6,076 nucleotides of DNA from Microcoleaceae cyanobacterium UBA11344 (GTDB lineage Bacteria; Cyanobacteriota; Cyanobacteriia; Cyanobacteriales; Microcoleaceae), in NCBI GenBank assembly GCA_003483675.1, contig DMYK01000188.1, forward strand, positions 1,025 through 7,100, written 5' to 3'. Position 1 is the stretch's first letter. Every line of letters begins with the position of its first letter. Below are positions 5,904 to 6,076 of this stretch, piece by piece. Below the pieces are notes generated by a model. It did no database searches. It saw only the letters and a list, made by a program, of their open reading frames with translations, and was not told the DNA's origin. The translations under genes were made by a program, and so were the position numbers.

Positions 5904-6076
5904 ATGACAGCTATTACATCAAGAGTAGAATCCAGACCCCGCTGGCAAGCAATTGTCATGGTAGCATTAATTTTCTGGCTCAGCGGCAGCCTGATTTTGG
6001 ATCTAGTAATTATGCCCAGCTTGTACGTCTCTGGAATGATGACATCTCCTGAGTTTGCAACGGCGGGAAACTTAAT
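5904..6076 (+). CDS. Small membrane protein, N-terminal 57 codons (3' end outside window); possible DUF4149-type family
   Basis: The frame opens with ATG at 5904 (MTAITSRVESRPRWQAIV) and stays open to the window edge. A short basic N-terminus is followed by one clear hydrophobic segment at about residues 15-40 (IVMVALIFWLSGSLILDLVIMP). After it comes a conserved-looking stretch, MPSLYVSGMMTSPEFATAGN. From memory this LDxVIMPxLYxxGMM...FATAG pattern belongs to an uncharacterised cyanobacterial membrane protein family, and the DUF4149 link is tentative. No function can be assigned. GAGG at 5889-5892 lies 11 bp before the ATG, slightly far for a ribosome binding site. The gene diverges from the MFS gene across a 121-bp AT-rich spacer that would have to hold both promoters; only a weak TTGAGC-N16-TAAAAA is visible for this one. 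Confidence 0.75.
   Translation, partial: MTAITSRVESRPRWQAIVMVALIFWLSGSLILDLVIMPSLYVSGMMTSPEFATAGNL

Overview
The window looks like a chromosomal segment of a filamentous cyanobacterium, probably of the Oscillatoria/Microcoleus kind. Complete HIP1 octamers (GCGATCGC) occur at about 481, 1026 and 5117, with many one-mismatch variants in the coding regions. The genes encode cyanobacterial-type proteins: a 432-residue HemL, a fused HisIE and an alanyl-tRNA synthetase. The spacers hold short palindromic and CCGC-rich repeats of the sort scattered through such genomes. I recognise species-level affinity only loosely.

Layout: the window opens inside alaS on the minus strand, showing the N-terminal 492 codons with the 3' half lying off the left edge. 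A sigma70-type promoter sits about 70 bp upstream of it. Next comes an unusually long spacer of 578 bp (1479-2056) with no recognisable gene. The spacer contains a good hairpin plus T-run reading on the plus strand, a possible plus-strand promoter, two very short candidate ORFs and a tandem DnaA-box-like repeat. Then comes hemL on the minus strand. Its real start is a TTG with a strong ribosome binding site, giving the usual 432 residues. Between hemL and the divergent hisIE gene (plus) are the hemL promoter and two dispersed repeats. A 94-bp imperfect inverted repeat separates hisIE from a convergent MFS transporter gene (minus). At the right edge a small membrane protein gene (plus, truncated by the window) diverges from the transporter.

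The genes are housekeeping functions and do not form one pathway. AlaRS charges tRNA-Ala. HemL makes 5-aminolevulinate for heme, chlorophyll and bilins. HisIE performs steps two and three of histidine biosynthesis. The MFS protein is an exporter or importer of unknown substrate. Every gene pair except hemL/alaS is divergent or convergent, and hemL and alaS each seem to have their own promoter, so there is little evidence of an operon. I did not find a convincing new biological system. The part that most deserves a second look is the hemL-alaS spacer, as a possible locus for a plus-strand small RNA of about 340 nt.
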